DNA of 64,000 bases from Takakia lepidozioides (lineage: Eukaryota; Streptophyta; Takakiopsida; Takakiales; Takakiaceae): the NCBI GenBank assembly GCA_030704615.1, contig CM060732.1, positions 1,610,001 to 1,674,000 of the forward strand, written 5' to 3'. The notes below the pieces were generated by a model. The model was not told where the DNA came from and did no database searches. It was given only the letters and a program-made list of their open reading frames with translations. Positions 55,059 to 64,000 of the stretch are shown here, in pieces. Position numbers and translations under genes: made by a program. The first letter of the stretch is position 1; every line of letters starts with the position of its first letter.

Positions 55059-55234
55059 TTAAGTGTGATAAATCTGTTTACATGTACAGAAAATAGTCAA
55101 TCAGCCTCCTTGGGCGTGAGACACGAATAGAAGATGCACAACATCAAACAGAGTGCAATAGTAAGATCAAGGTAAAGAATAATGGTCAGTAAATCCTCAT
55201 TCATCCTGACCACGGAGAAACCTGACTTTCATTT

Positions 55235-55254
55235 GGCTACCGGCAGACGCACCA
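55235..55254 (-). other. Primer-binding site
   Basis: On the minus strand, six bases after the LTR end, TGGTGCGTCTGCCGGTAGCC is a PBS-like sequence. It resembles the TGGCGCCGTTGCCGG type of many plant gypsy elements, but I cannot assign the tRNA. Confidence 0.6.
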
Positions 55255-55259
55255 AAATA

Positions 55260-56262
55260 TGATGAGCCTTGGTCGCGCGCGGCCAGGGTGACGGCATACT
55301 AGCCTAGGGGGTCGTGGCAAGTTGCGGTGTAGGTTGGGCTCAACGAACCGCCTACCCGGTTGCGGTAAGTGCAGGGGTCCGTGGCAGCTATGGACGGATC
55401 TAGATAGTCTAACTTCCTACCGGCAAAGCAAAGCTTAACAACTCTACTTCACAGGGCGATTTGCGTTTCCTAGTCCTACGTTCTGTTTATGGGTTTTCTA
55501 CATCTTTAATCGTAATTGCCTTCCAAGTCTTTGTTTATTACTACTTCCTACATGCCTGGACTCCCAACACGCTTATAGCCGGGACGAACCTTCAAATCCC
55601 TTCACAAAACGAATCCCGAGCCCAGGGAGACGGGGATCATCTATCTCCCGCCCACTGCCCCCCCCTAAATCCTGAGGTGGATGAGTGTCCTATCTCCTAG
55701 GAAGGGACCGGATCCGCTTTCCCAAGTCAGTCTTTCCTGCTTAGAGCGATCCCAAAATGCAACCTCAATGGTCAGTCCATCGGATGAATGATAACAATCA
55801 AACCTCTAGGTAATTCTCGAGATCGAATAACAATGGCCGTTCCTTGGCCCAAGGCCCTCCCAGCGGCCGGGTACCTGACTTCAAATATCCTCGGCGGCAG
55901 GGGGCGATACCGCCCTCAAAACTTGCGTTTCGAAGTTAAGGGGGTCCGGATAAAATCCCTTAATAAAGGCGAATTACCCTGCTGAACAATAAAGACAAAT
56001 CATTAAAATATTCCTACAAATACATGAAATTCGTAGAAATAAAGAATCATCGTAGGATGCTGGAGCTAACTAAATTACCCTCAAGGTACCAGGGGAACGC
56101 CCTGGGAACGCCCCTTTATGCCGAGAGCATTGGGGAACCGCTCTCCACTTGGGAGCGCCCCTAAATTCCTACACCAAACCACTCAAGAACTCATTAGCAA
56201 CTTAAACCATCACCGGGCCAGGATGAATGAAATCTGCCACCCGTCAGTTTCTCATCTGCTCG
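55260..56262 (-). mobile_element. 5' LTR of the gypsy element, truncated
   Basis: Starts TGATGAGCCTTGG at 55260 and follows 4070-5070 closely, with about one difference per few dozen bases. It stops at 56262 ('catctgctcg'), where unrelated DNA with a PPR fragment begins. About 0.8 kb of the LTR (the U3 side) is therefore missing. Confidence 0.85.
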
Positions 56263-56537
56263 GCAGTTGATAATACTGAGATGAGTTGATGCAGGATAGG
56301 GGGAGGGCTTGCTGGTGTATGTTGTCCGATAGGCCCCATGCACAGAGTCAAAGCTGGAAGTCAGCCTTGCAAGGACCCAAGTGAGAGAAGTCTGGTGGGG
56401 GTAGCATCTTGGGGGATGGCAGTTAGGGCAATATATGTCATAGCAGCGGGTGATGTGCTGCCAATTTTGAGGATAGAGACAGCCTGTAAGCTGTAGATTT
56501 GTATAAGTGGTTTCTTCTGACACATATTGCTCCCAGT

Positions 56538-56702
56538 TTGCCACAACCAGTTGTTTGCGTTTGTAGTGCATATGCGAGCCTGCTGGGGAAGGGCAAAGAG
56601 GTCCATGGTTGCATCGTCAAAGCTGGAATTGTGGCAGATGTCATTCTGAACAATACCCTTGTGGACAGGGAGTGTTCAACAATATGGTTGAGTGAAGGAT
56701 AG
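56538..56702 (+). pseudogene. PPR protein fragment
   Basis: The plus-strand frame reads CSAYASLLGKGKEVHGCIVK, then AGIVADVILNNTLVD. This fits two neighbouring repeats of a plant PLS-type PPR protein ('AC.SL..L..GK.VH..I...G...DV...N.LVD'). The usual MYAKCG that follows is lost. It ends in a stop at 56702. Confidence 0.75.
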
Positions 56703-56721
56703 AGTGTAATGACTGCTAATG

Positions 56722-57235
56722 AAGGCACCTTCTTCAATTTCTTATCAGAATCGCCCCTAATTATTCATGTCTGAATTCTGCAAGTTAGCTGGTTGAGTGA
56801 AGCTTTGATAGTTTGGAGTGACTTTGACATGATTCTGCCAATGTGACAACAGGAAAGTATCAGAAATAGGTAACACAGACGAGGAGAAGTTGTGGAATGA
56901 ATATTTTTCTGACCCCAGTCAATGGTGGGACAATCGAGGCAAGAAGGTGAATATTTGTTGGATTATAGAGAGTAGCAGATGCAATTGAGCGTAGGAACTA
57001 GTGTGATAAGTTGAGTTGGGTGCTTCCTAGAACAAGTCTAGGCTGTCATCGTCAACTGCTAGCAACAAGGCCAGGTTGTATGCATGATTCGTGTGAGGCA
57101 TGGATAGTTGAAGGAGCAAGGATAGAGTGTGGGTGCAGATTCACCCAAGAGGGCCAGACTTCAAGCTCCAGATTAACTATGAAGCTACAAGAAACCTGCA
57201 TGGGTAGATGGTCAACTGGCAACAACGGCACAATT
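56722..57235 (+). pseudogene. OSB-like PDF-motif exon pair, copy 1
   Basis: 56881-56946 encodes EEKLWNEYFSDPSQWWDNRG and KK, the first half of the PDF motif of organellar single-stranded DNA-binding (OSB) proteins. A GT-AG intron (GTGAAT...GTGCAG, 56947-57138, 192 nt) follows, and the reading resumes as IHPRGPDFKLQINYEATRNL with the hallmark PDFK, to a stop near 57207. Upstream the text ends in an AG, so a further intron probably lies there. OSB proteins act in mitochondrial or plastid DNA maintenance. The OB-fold part is absent and this is a fragment. Confidence 0.75.
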
Positions 57236-57256
57236 CATAAAATCAGACATTGTTAA

Positions 57257-57960
57257 TGAAGGCATCTTCTTCAACACATTTCACCCTGTTTTTCCCTCTT
57301 ATTAGAATCGGTCCAAAATTTCCATGTTGAATTATGCAAGTTAACTGGTTGAGTGAATCTAGTTTGGAGTGACTTTGACATGATACTGCTATGTGACAAC
57401 AGGAAAGTATCAAAAAACAAGTAACAGACATGAGGAGAAGCTGTGGAATGAATACTTTTCTGCCCCCAGTCAATGATGGGACAACCGAGGCAAAAAGGTG
57501 AATGCCTGCTACATTTCAGAGAGTAGCAGACGCAATTGAGCATAGGAACTAGTGTGATAAGCTGAGTTGGGTGTTTCCTAGAACAAATGTAGGTTGTCAT
57601 TGTCAGCTACTAGCAGCAAGGCAAGGATGAATGCATGATTTGTGCAGGGGCATGGATAGCTGAAGAAGCAGGGATAGAGTGTGGTCCAGATTCATCCTAG
57701 AGGGCCAAATTTCAAGCACAAGATTTACCTATGATTCCCTGTGGATCAATAACTACAAGAAACCTCCATGGGTAGATGGTCTATTCCGTGGAACTCACTG
57801 AAGTCTTGCATTATGAGGATCAGAACTGCTTGACTTGCACGAGGCCTTGACCCTTAGGCAATCCCCAGAGCAGTAGTAGCTTTTGGGCTGCTTTTTTACT
57901 TTGTGTTTTTCATTTTGTCCCATAAGCTCTTTGAGCTTTCCGCAGATGTAATAAAGTACC
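57257..57960 (+). pseudogene. OSB-like PDF-motif exon pair, copy 2, with 3' end
   Basis: A tandem copy about 0.55 kb downstream. The first exon (57432-57497) has Asp to Ala in the DPSQWW motif and a TGA in place of one Trp. The intron is again 192 nt (57498-57689). The second exon reads IHPRGPNFKHKIYL, keeping the His-Lys of the family that copy 1 lost, then a stop. The T-rich DNA to about 57960, with 'tgtaataaagtacc', looks like a 3' UTR. Confidence 0.7.
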
Positions 57961-58124
57961 ATTTTGTTTCATTTCATTCATTTTCATTTCATTTTGTTTC
58001 ATGGCATGTCTTTCATCGTTTGTGCATTTCTAATGCATGATTAGTTCTCTTGTATGGCATTACTAGTCGACTCACTACAAATACCAAAACTCCAAAGCAT
58101 GAATCACTATGAATGATTGTTCAA
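57961..58124. other. Unassigned stretch
   Basis: 'ttcatttcatt' microrepeats at 57965-58005 and a CACTACAAATACC word at 58075; nothing else seen. Confidence 0.3.
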
Positions 58125-58612
58125 GTAATTTCGAGCACTTCATGTAAAGTAGTAAAGCAGTGGTTGCGCCAACTTCCGCAGTCGCAATTGCCAGTGGGCA
58201 TGTAGCACTGCAAGTTATGTGGTCTACTACCACGTGGCAGCAGTGGTGCTCGTCGTGGCGCCGCCACGTCGGCATCCACATCGTCGTCCACGTCCGCGTC
58301 CATGTGTCACCACGCTTCAGTGAGTCGGTCCACTCATCCGGAGGGAAAAGTCAAAGTCAGCCCAAAAAGTCAGACACACGGGCGGCCCGCCTGGTTACGC
58401 CACGTGGTTCTTCAGCATTAATTGCATTAATCGCTGAGCAGTTGTTCGCGCGTCTGCGTCCTTTACCACTCCAATCATTGGATGTCCAACCCAACTACCA
58501 CGACTGTTGTAACTAGTCTGTTGTAACTTCCAGTCGATCCCAGTTTTTTGACTTTACGACTCAAAATGAGTTGTTACCCCAGTGGTAAATGACACGAATG
58601 CTTCTAGTGCAT
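58125..58612. repeat. Dispersed repeat, inverted copy of 20256-20700
   Basis: Reads through 'cactcatccggagggaaaag', 'ccacgtggttcttcagcatt' and 'ttgactttacgactcaaaat' to the 'ccccagtg' end and 'gaatgcttctagtg' at 58612, in reverse of the first copy. The small palindrome ACGACTC...GAGT(T/C)GT is kept with one change. Confidence 0.65.
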
Positions 58613-58741
58613 GAGAGAAACTGTGGAATGAATGCATGACTGATTGGAACTTGGTAGATACTGAAGCAGTATGATGCTTCAGTATACACAGTAAGGTAAT
58701 TGATAACATGAAGGCAAGAAGGAATACAAATAGGAAGCACA

Positions 58742-58872
58742 ACCATGATTCACTAGCTGTAGGTCATGACTGATTGTTCTGAGCGGGCTGAGTGCTTAGA
58801 GATATCCAACTCTTCTATCTTGGAGTTTCCACCTCGGATAGCGAAGGGATGGGTGAGTAAAAGCCGCTCGAC
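58742..58872. repeat. Inverted repeat arm (partner 60643-60778)
   Basis: 'tagctgtaggtcatgactga' to 'ctatcttggagtttccacct' and 'gatgggtgagtaaaagccg' pair with 60643-60778 in reverse. The arms are about 130 bases, 1.8 kb apart. They carry no ORF. Confidence 0.75.
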
Positions 58873-59146
58873 AGTGCGCTTGGCCCCGTTGAGAACAAGA
58901 TTCATGAACAAAACAGTCCAACACTAATGATTAAGAGCTTCACAGTATTCTACAATGTTGCTACTGATTCAATCACAGAATCTAATAAGCATATAAGCAT
59001 GGAATGCCAAACAATGAAGGTAGTGGAAAACATTGCACTGTTCGTGCCTCTTTTATCTGTCATAACTTTTGCTTGCATATGCGGTAGGCAGTTTAACCCA
59101 ATGCTTCAATTACGTCTAATTCCCCAGGTAGCCCACTTGGCAAGGC

Positions 59147-59530
59147 ATGCCCCATCCACATCCAGGTGGTCTGGCTAATATGCCAAGATTCATGACTTCT
59201 TGTGGTTCTATAATCCTATTTTGGAGCATGACTCCATACCTAACACTCCAGTCAAGCACAAAGTATTCAGATCAACTGGAATGTATGCTTCAAACTCAAT
59301 TCAATCATGTGTTTGAGCTCAAGCCAGAACCTAGCACTACACTTAAACATGAGTCTTCACTACTAAAATCTACACTTCAAACTCAATTCGACCCTGTCTT
59401 TGAGATCAACGAAGAGCCTGACCCCAAATGTGAACATGACTTTTCTTCTCAAGCAAAATCTATGCTTCAAAATCAACTCAACCCTGTTTCCGAAATCGAA
59501 CGAATCCGCATTGATCAGGGTCAAAACTAG
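59147..59530 (+). CDS. ORF built of about 30-residue repeats (unknown)
   Basis: 127 codons. After a non-repeated start, three degenerate units follow: MLQTQFNHVFELKPEPSTTL, TLQTQFDPVFEINEEPDPKC and MLQNQLNPVSEIERI, each starting about 30 residues apart. A related word, 'ACNPDIEQPIDKCDLEL'-like, lies in 59700-59760. There is no signal peptide or membrane segment. It may be a fragment of a longer repeat protein; expression is uncertain. Confidence 0.35.
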   Translation: MPHPHPGGLANMPRFMTSCGSIILFWSMTPYLTLQSSTKYSDQLECMLQTQFNHVFELKPEPSTTLKHESSLLKSTLQTQFDPVFEINEEPDPKCEHDFSSQAKSMLQNQLNPVSEIERIRIDQGQN

Positions 59531-60642
59531 GGCTGGATTGAGTTTGAAGCTTTAATCCCATTGAGCTGAGGAGTTCTGTTCAAGTGCAGCTTAAGCTCCA
59601 CCTCAGTCTGCTGTCCATCAGGAGGTTCTGCTTCAACCAAACTTTGGGCTAGGATGTTTATCTCATCTCACCTCTGGATTTGGTGCCAATCTTGAGCCTG
59701 CATACAACCCTGACATTGAGCAGCCCATAGACAAATGTGATCTTGAACTTGGAGAACCTAATATAGCAGCAGAACACTTCTCTGAAGGTATAAGGGAGTC
59801 TGACCGACATTTTTTGGTGACCCTAAAAACTGATTATGCTCCTAACATTTGAACCACTGTCAGCTCAAATGTGCACATCACAGCTGGGTACTTGAACACA
59901 AATTTGATATGCTAAGCAAATGTGTTATAAGTGACAGATAAAAAAAAAACAAAGGCTTCTGACAGTGCCCAGGAACCAACAGAACCATCCTTCTATTTTC
60001 AAAACTGGTGGGTATGCATTCACATCCACGAGAAAAGAAATCTATGTGCAGGGGAAGAGCCAGAGAGAGTTGATACTCAAGCGTAGCATATACTAGGAGC
60101 ATTTGGTGAGGGCCCTTGAGCAATACCACACCAGATCTCATCCATTTTCTTTGTCTCTCTGTGAACTCTTCAAAGGCTCCAAACTATCCCTCAACAACAG
60201 AAAAAGCTAGGGCAGAGAGAGAAGCCTGTGGCTGAGTGCAAATGAGAGACAGGGCACACTACGTTTGAGTCTTTCGATCAGCTTTCCACAGGTCACATGT
60301 AAGACACAGCTCTGCTGTCCCTGGGCTCAAATGCTCGAATGGGGGAGGCATAATTGAGGCTTCAAATCCTTCTAAGCTTGAATCAAATTGGGATCCATGA
60401 AAAAAATGAAAGATTGTAGAAAGGTACAAAAAACTTACATGACTATTTATTTGTGAGTGTGCCGAGTCTTCACTCCAGAAGACCTTGTGTTCTTTGCTGC
60501 GGACACTCTTTCACCTACTGGCACAATATGCTTTCTAGGTTTTTTCTTGGGAGACTGTCCACCATGAAGTCCATTTGCAGCATGTTTGTCACCGTTTTTG
60601 AACTGAGGAGGTGGGGAGACAACATCGTCCTGAGTAGTAGTG
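59531..60642. other. Unassigned stretch
   Basis: I see no convincing gene. Possible remains of the repeat ORF lie in 59640-59800 (Glu/Pro-rich plus-strand frame). The rest is ordinary AT/GC-balanced DNA. Confidence 0.3.
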
Positions 60643-60778
60643 TCGCGCGGCTTTTACTCACCCATCCCTTCGCTATTCGAGGCGGAAACTCCAAGATAGA
60701 AGAGTTGGAAATCTCTAAGTACTCAGCCCGCGCAGAACAATCAGTCATGACCTACAGCTAGTGTATCATGGGGGTGTT
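60643..60778. repeat. Inverted repeat arm (partner 58742-58872)
   Basis: Reverse complement of the arm at 58742, from 'cggcttttactcacccatcc' to 'cagctagtgtatcatgg'. Confidence 0.75.
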
Positions 60779-61260
60779 TCCTATTTGTTTCCCTTTTGGT
60801 ATTCATGTTAGCTATCTTACCATTGATAATTAAATATCAGTTTGCTTTATCAATCTATTGGATTCCATCAGCTCATCCATTCATTTCACAGCTTCACTCA
60901 GATCTCTCTACACAGTGTGATTGTATCGTAAAAGTATCCGATATCAGGTATCAGGCCGAAGCCATTGTGTCTCTAATCTGCTCTACAATATCATTACAGC
61001 CTTGCCTATATCAAGCATCTACTCATCATCTCTCTATCTTCACTTCCGTTCCTCATCTCTGCCCGATCCCCTCTCCTCTATCACCAAGAAGTCCTCCTCC
61101 GAATGGTGTCCCTTCCTTCCCCGTTTCTCCCTTTATCTTCCTATCCGCGGTTCTAACCGTTTCCCTCACTAACCGTGTCTGTGAACTAACATGTTCCCTT
61201 CGCAGGTGTTGTTTCCCACAGTCGTTCCCTGTCCTACTCTTTGTTCCCTATGATCGTGAC
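60779..61260. other. Unassigned stretch
   Basis: Pyrimidine-rich DNA (many 'ctctcc', 'ttccct') with no domain in any frame. The open plus frame 60796-61278 has no recognisable content. Confidence 0.3.
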
Positions 61261-61261
61261 A

Positions 61262-61402
61262 ACTGTGTCAAGCTGTGACTGGCTGTGTGAAACTGTGACG
61301 GGCTGTGACTGGCTGTGCGACTGTGTTTGGCTGTGTCGGGCTGTGACTGGCTGTGTTGGCTGTGTTGGCTGTGACGACTGTGACGGCTGTGACGGGATGT
61401 GT
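61262..61402. repeat. Minisatellite of CTGTGAC(T/G)GG units
   Basis: About 15 imperfect copies of a 9-10 base unit ('ctgtgactgg', 'ctgtgttgg', 'ctgtgacggg'). It keeps frames open on both strands, giving Cys/Trp/Val-rich or Ser/Gln/Thr-rich peptides that are artefacts. Confidence 0.85.
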
Positions 61403-61562
61403 AACCCCCCTCTACAGTACGCTGCTGTCACCCCTAAGGCTCCTGTTGGTCTCAGTCTGTGCAAAAATTAAGGGTACCCTACAGATCCCATATAAGTGTC
61501 TAAGTCCCCGACAGTCCTCTAACATTACCCCTTCCCCCCTCAAAAAGCCGTGTCCTCACGGT

Positions 61563-63518
61563 TTACTGATTTCTACTAGCAAACCTTTGTGAGTGAGCAC
61601 CTTCTTGACGTTGAGAGTTTCGTGGCGGACTGTGTGTACGAGCCCGAGGTCTGTGTCTGGTTGACGGAGATGGTTGATCACTACCTGGATAAGTGAGCCC
61701 TTCTGGAGGCTGATATCGAGGTAACCTTTCCGGCATAGGAGACCCCCGTCGCTTCTTCTCTGCCATCTGAATTGCATAGTCTTCTCCCATGTCAAAAGAA
61801 TTCGGTGAAGAAACAGTTGTATCAGAATCCTCATCGCCTCTCAGGTGTTTTAATTTTCGAACTTTTTGTGTAATCATCTGGGGCATACAATGCTGTCCTA
61901 CCATGTCTAGAAGTTTGTATTTTACAACATGGTGTAACCGTTGAACAGCAAAATTGGTGTAGACACTGAGCTCCTTGTCTGTCCAGGTGAGTGGGGTACC
62001 AATTACTGGTGCAGCGTGCAAGTACTTCCATGCCACATGTCCCTTATAGAAAATGTCATCAATGCCGAATTTCTGTGTTGACAAATGGTTCCAGGCCGCT
62101 TGAAACCATGAACGAATTTGAGAATCCTTTTGCATCATAACTTTTGGGTCATATAGGTACATATGAGGTGGCACCGAAGGTAATACCCAATGATCTCCAC
62201 TGGAATAACTTTGAAAGCGTGTTTGCATCTTTTGTTGCTCAATGTGGTAACGTACCAGAAAACAAGCAGCGTAGTATAACCCGCACCCCATGACAATACT
62301 TGCTATCTCCTTGGTCTTGGTATAAATGAGTCCATGTACAACCTGGAAAGCAATCAATTCCCTCAACATGGTACCTGCCTCGTGCCAGTATTGTGCAAAG
62401 TGATGATCTTCAATATGTCGATTGTTCGGAAGAACTTTAGTCCTAGTTGCCACTGGCAGCCAAATACGCATGATTTGGTAGTAATGTGCGAATGACTGCG
62501 GAGGACTAAATTCTTTCCAAGCCAAATCCAACATGATGGGAATTTGGTTGAAGGGCATAATCATAGCCCTACTGTACTCCCTTGCAGCTGGAGTTTTAGG
62601 TGGGTTAAAAGCGGCATTGCCCCATACCTCCGGCTGTGGTGGCTGTGGTGTGGTTGTAGTAACCACAGGTTCAGCTACTGGTACAGTGACTTGTTGTGGT
62701 GGTGGTGGTACTGGCTCTTGTATCATTGGCATCTCCTGCACCTCCTGTGAAGACTGAAAAGCCAAAGTTCTGGCTTGTAAATAAGAAGCCATTAGCTGTT
62801 CCTGAGGGATATAGACTCTTTGGTCGATGTTTGAAGTGAGTTCTTCCACTTGAGTCTGGAGTCCGTCTACATCCTCTTGTAACTCTGCTATCCTACTATA
62901 GACATTGTCTATAGTAGTTGTGGCAATGTTCTGCACCTGCAGCCTGAGCTCATTCATCTCGCTTTGGGTGAGCTTCCATGGTGCTTTGCCCTCTACTGGC
63001 CCTTGTGCTAACCAGACCTGCATAAGGCTGTTATCCACCAAGTTGCTTGTGGTTCCCCTGAGAGTTTGCTCCTCTCTTAGCTTGTACAATTCCAACTGCT
63101 GTTGTAAAGCCTCCATGCGCTTCGCCTGAGGTTCAACCAATTGCATATAAGCAGCAAGTAGATTATTGGCTTCCTTCCAAGCCTTGTTATTGACCGCGAT
63201 TTCATTTCTATTGGCCATGATGGTTTGTTGCAACTCCACGATGTGCTTCTCTTGATCAGCTTCAATCTGCCTGTATTGCTTGAAAGTATCTTCATTGCGA
63301 CAGATTGTATTCTTCATATCGACAATGAGCTTCATTTGCTCAACATTCTCTTCTTCTGCCTTCGTACATTTTTCCGCTTGACTGTTTATTTCTTTTGTAG
63401 ATTGGTCAAGCATAGTTGTAAATGTAGCACATTGTATCTCCATCCTGTTATGCACTGTCTGCAACTCCGTATGTAGTGCATTCAGTTCTTGCAACTTGCT
63501 TTCATGCTGCACCTGCAT
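61563..63518 (-). CDS. Large coiled-coil protein, probably gag-like (main frame)
   Basis: 651 codons without a stop. Residues 1-240 are coiled coil with heptads (ESKLQELNALHTELQ, VYSRIAELQEDVDGLQTQVE). A Pro-rich linker follows (EPVPPPPQQVTVP, about 265-300). A globular part of about 250 residues is rich in aromatic residues and His (SFAHYYQIMRIWLPV, HFAQYWHEAGTMLREL, then VRYHIEQQKMQTRF). The C-terminus is Arg/Ser/Pro-rich (RHRPRARTHSPPRNSQRQ). Coiled coil, globular domain and basic tail fit a retrotransposon Gag, but there is no zinc knuckle and I do not recognise the family. The upstream frame 63482-64000 joins it after a shift near 63500. Confidence 0.55.
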   Translation of the reverse strand: MQVQHESKLQELNALHTELQTVHNRMEIQCATFTTMLDQSTKEINSQAEKCTKAEEENVEQMKLIVDMKNTICRNEDTFKQYRQIEADQEKHIVELQQTIMANRNEIAVNNKAWKEANNLLAAYMQLVEPQAKRMEALQQQLELYKLREEQTLRGTTSNLVDNSLMQVWLAQGPVEGKAPWKLTQSEMNELRLQVQNIATTTIDNVYSRIAELQEDVDGLQTQVEELTSNIDQRVYIPQEQLMASYLQARTLAFQSSQEVQEMPMIQEPVPPPPQQVTVPVAEPVVTTTTPQPPQPEVWGNAAFNPPKTPAAREYSRAMIMPFNQIPIMLDLAWKEFSPPQSFAHYYQIMRIWLPVATRTKVLPNNRHIEDHHFAQYWHEAGTMLRELIAFQVVHGLIYTKTKEIASIVMGCGLYYAACFLVRYHIEQQKMQTRFQSYSSGDHWVLPSVPPHMYLYDPKVMMQKDSQIRSWFQAAWNHLSTQKFGIDDIFYKGHVAWKYLHAAPVIGTPLTWTDKELSVYTNFAVQRLHHVVKYKLLDMVGQHCMPQMITQKVRKLKHLRGDEDSDTTVSSPNSFDMGEDYAIQMAEKKRRGSPMPERLPRYQPPEGLTYPGSDQPSPSTRHRPRARTHSPPRNSQRQEGAHSQRFASRNQ

Positions 63519-64000
63519 TGGTATAGCTGTTGCTTATGTGCTTCGTGCAACTGGTCTTGCGCGAGGCCTGCCTCAATCAATTGTTGCTTGGCCAATTGCA
63601 AAGCCATTTCTGTATTTCCCAAGTCCTGCTTCATCTTGAGAGTGACCTCTTCATCGACCTTGTTTGCACACTCAGTGGCAAATCGAGCCTCAAACTCCTT
63701 CCTGAGTTCCTCTTTCAAGGCTGTCAATTGGGTAATTGGAACATGGGATTTGACATAAGTCCCCAACAAATTAAGTGTCCTGCCTATGGAACTCATCAGC
63801 ATTGCCTGTTGAGGGTCATCATGGTGAGGTTGCTGCTGTTCCTCCTGATCTTCAACAGTGTGATGTCTCACTAACCATTCAGGCCATTGTCCCACCGGAT
63901 TTTCTTCCTGAACTACTTCATCTATCACCGGTGCTACAGTGTCATGACCTTCCGCCTGTGGTACCTCCGGCACAGGTGTGTGTATTATATGCACCTCAGG
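63482..64000 (-). CDS. Upstream part of the coiled-coil protein (cut by the window)
   Basis: The frame covers 63482-63994 and is open to the window edge. It starts acidic and Pro/Val-rich (VPEVPQAEGHDTVAPVIDEV) with a Gln/His tract (EEQQQPHHDDPQQ) and passes into coiled coil (MKQDLGNTEMALQLAKQQLI). At 63482-63518 it overlaps the main frame in another register, at CCAATGCAGGTGCAG. A single indel or a programmed shift could join the two. Confidence 0.5.
   Translation of the reverse strand, partial: PEVHIIHTPVPEVPQAEGHDTVAPVIDEVVQEENPVGQWPEWLVRHHTVEDQEEQQQPHHDDPQQAMLMSSIGRTLNLLGTYVKSHVPITQLTALKEELRKEFEARFATECANKVDEEVTLKMKQDLGNTEMALQLAKQQLIEAGLAQDQLHEAHKQQLYQCRCSMKASCKN

Overview
This window looks like transposon-dense heterochromatin of a large land-plant genome. 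A fern or another seed-free vascular plant is my best guess, at low confidence. The grounds are Ty3/gypsy and hAT/CACTA-type plant elements, GT-AG introns, short fragments of P-class pentatricopeptide (PPR) genes, and an organellar ssDNA-binding (OSB) PDF-motif pseudogene. I see no intact host gene, no rRNA or tRNA gene, and nothing prokaryotic.

Layout. Positions 1-4069 hold an LTR remnant and the 3' non-coding interior of an old LTR retrotransposon. A second LTR (4070-5879) and its 3' interior (5880-8120) follow. From 8260 to 20260 lies rearranged hAT DNA: a hAT terminus fused to a gypsy integrase fragment, an array of GC-rich palindromes in AT-rich DNA, a 120-bp higher-order repeat, a second hAT terminus, more palindromes, a broken DUF659-type hAT transposase, palindromes with four promoter-like modules, and a coiled-coil ORF. 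From 20256 to 24543 there is a short dispersed repeat and a decayed minus-strand CACTA-associated gene that contains an FCP1-like phosphatase domain. A 567-bp-offset tandem duplication fills 25088-26108. Positions 26110-29467 are an inverted copy of 877-4740. From 29809 a hAT terminus leads through palindromes to a kinase-like pseudogene (30977-32373) and then to four consecutive foldbacks (32450-33989).

Positions 34878-45590 repeat 5987-16110 in direct orientation at about 29 kb offset. In this copy the host of the hAT DNA is clear: a minus-strand Ty3/gypsy element (5' LTR 55260-56262, two leader ORFs, gag, zinc knuckles, protease, RT-RNase H, integrase). Its integrase is cut by a 10.3-kb hAT insertion (38324-48646) flanked by the 8-bp duplication ATGGAGAA. 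A second hAT sits inside the first. Its target duplication ACATCAAA is seen at 13597 and 42966, and again, inverted, at 29809.

From 56262 to the end there are a PPR fragment, two tandem OSB PDF-motif exon pairs each with a 192-nt intron, dispersed inverted repeats, a repeat-built ORF, a minisatellite, and a large minus-strand coiled-coil ORF (61563-64000) that is probably gag-like.

The most unusual items are the hAT family, whose termini enclose a transposase, a coiled-coil ORF, a kinase-like gene and arrays of AGCGACCGCC/GGCGGTCGCT palindromes, and the row of four long foldbacks behind the kinase-like gene. All coding regions except part of the 61563-64000 ORF show stops, frameshifts or truncation. 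All comparisons were made by eye.
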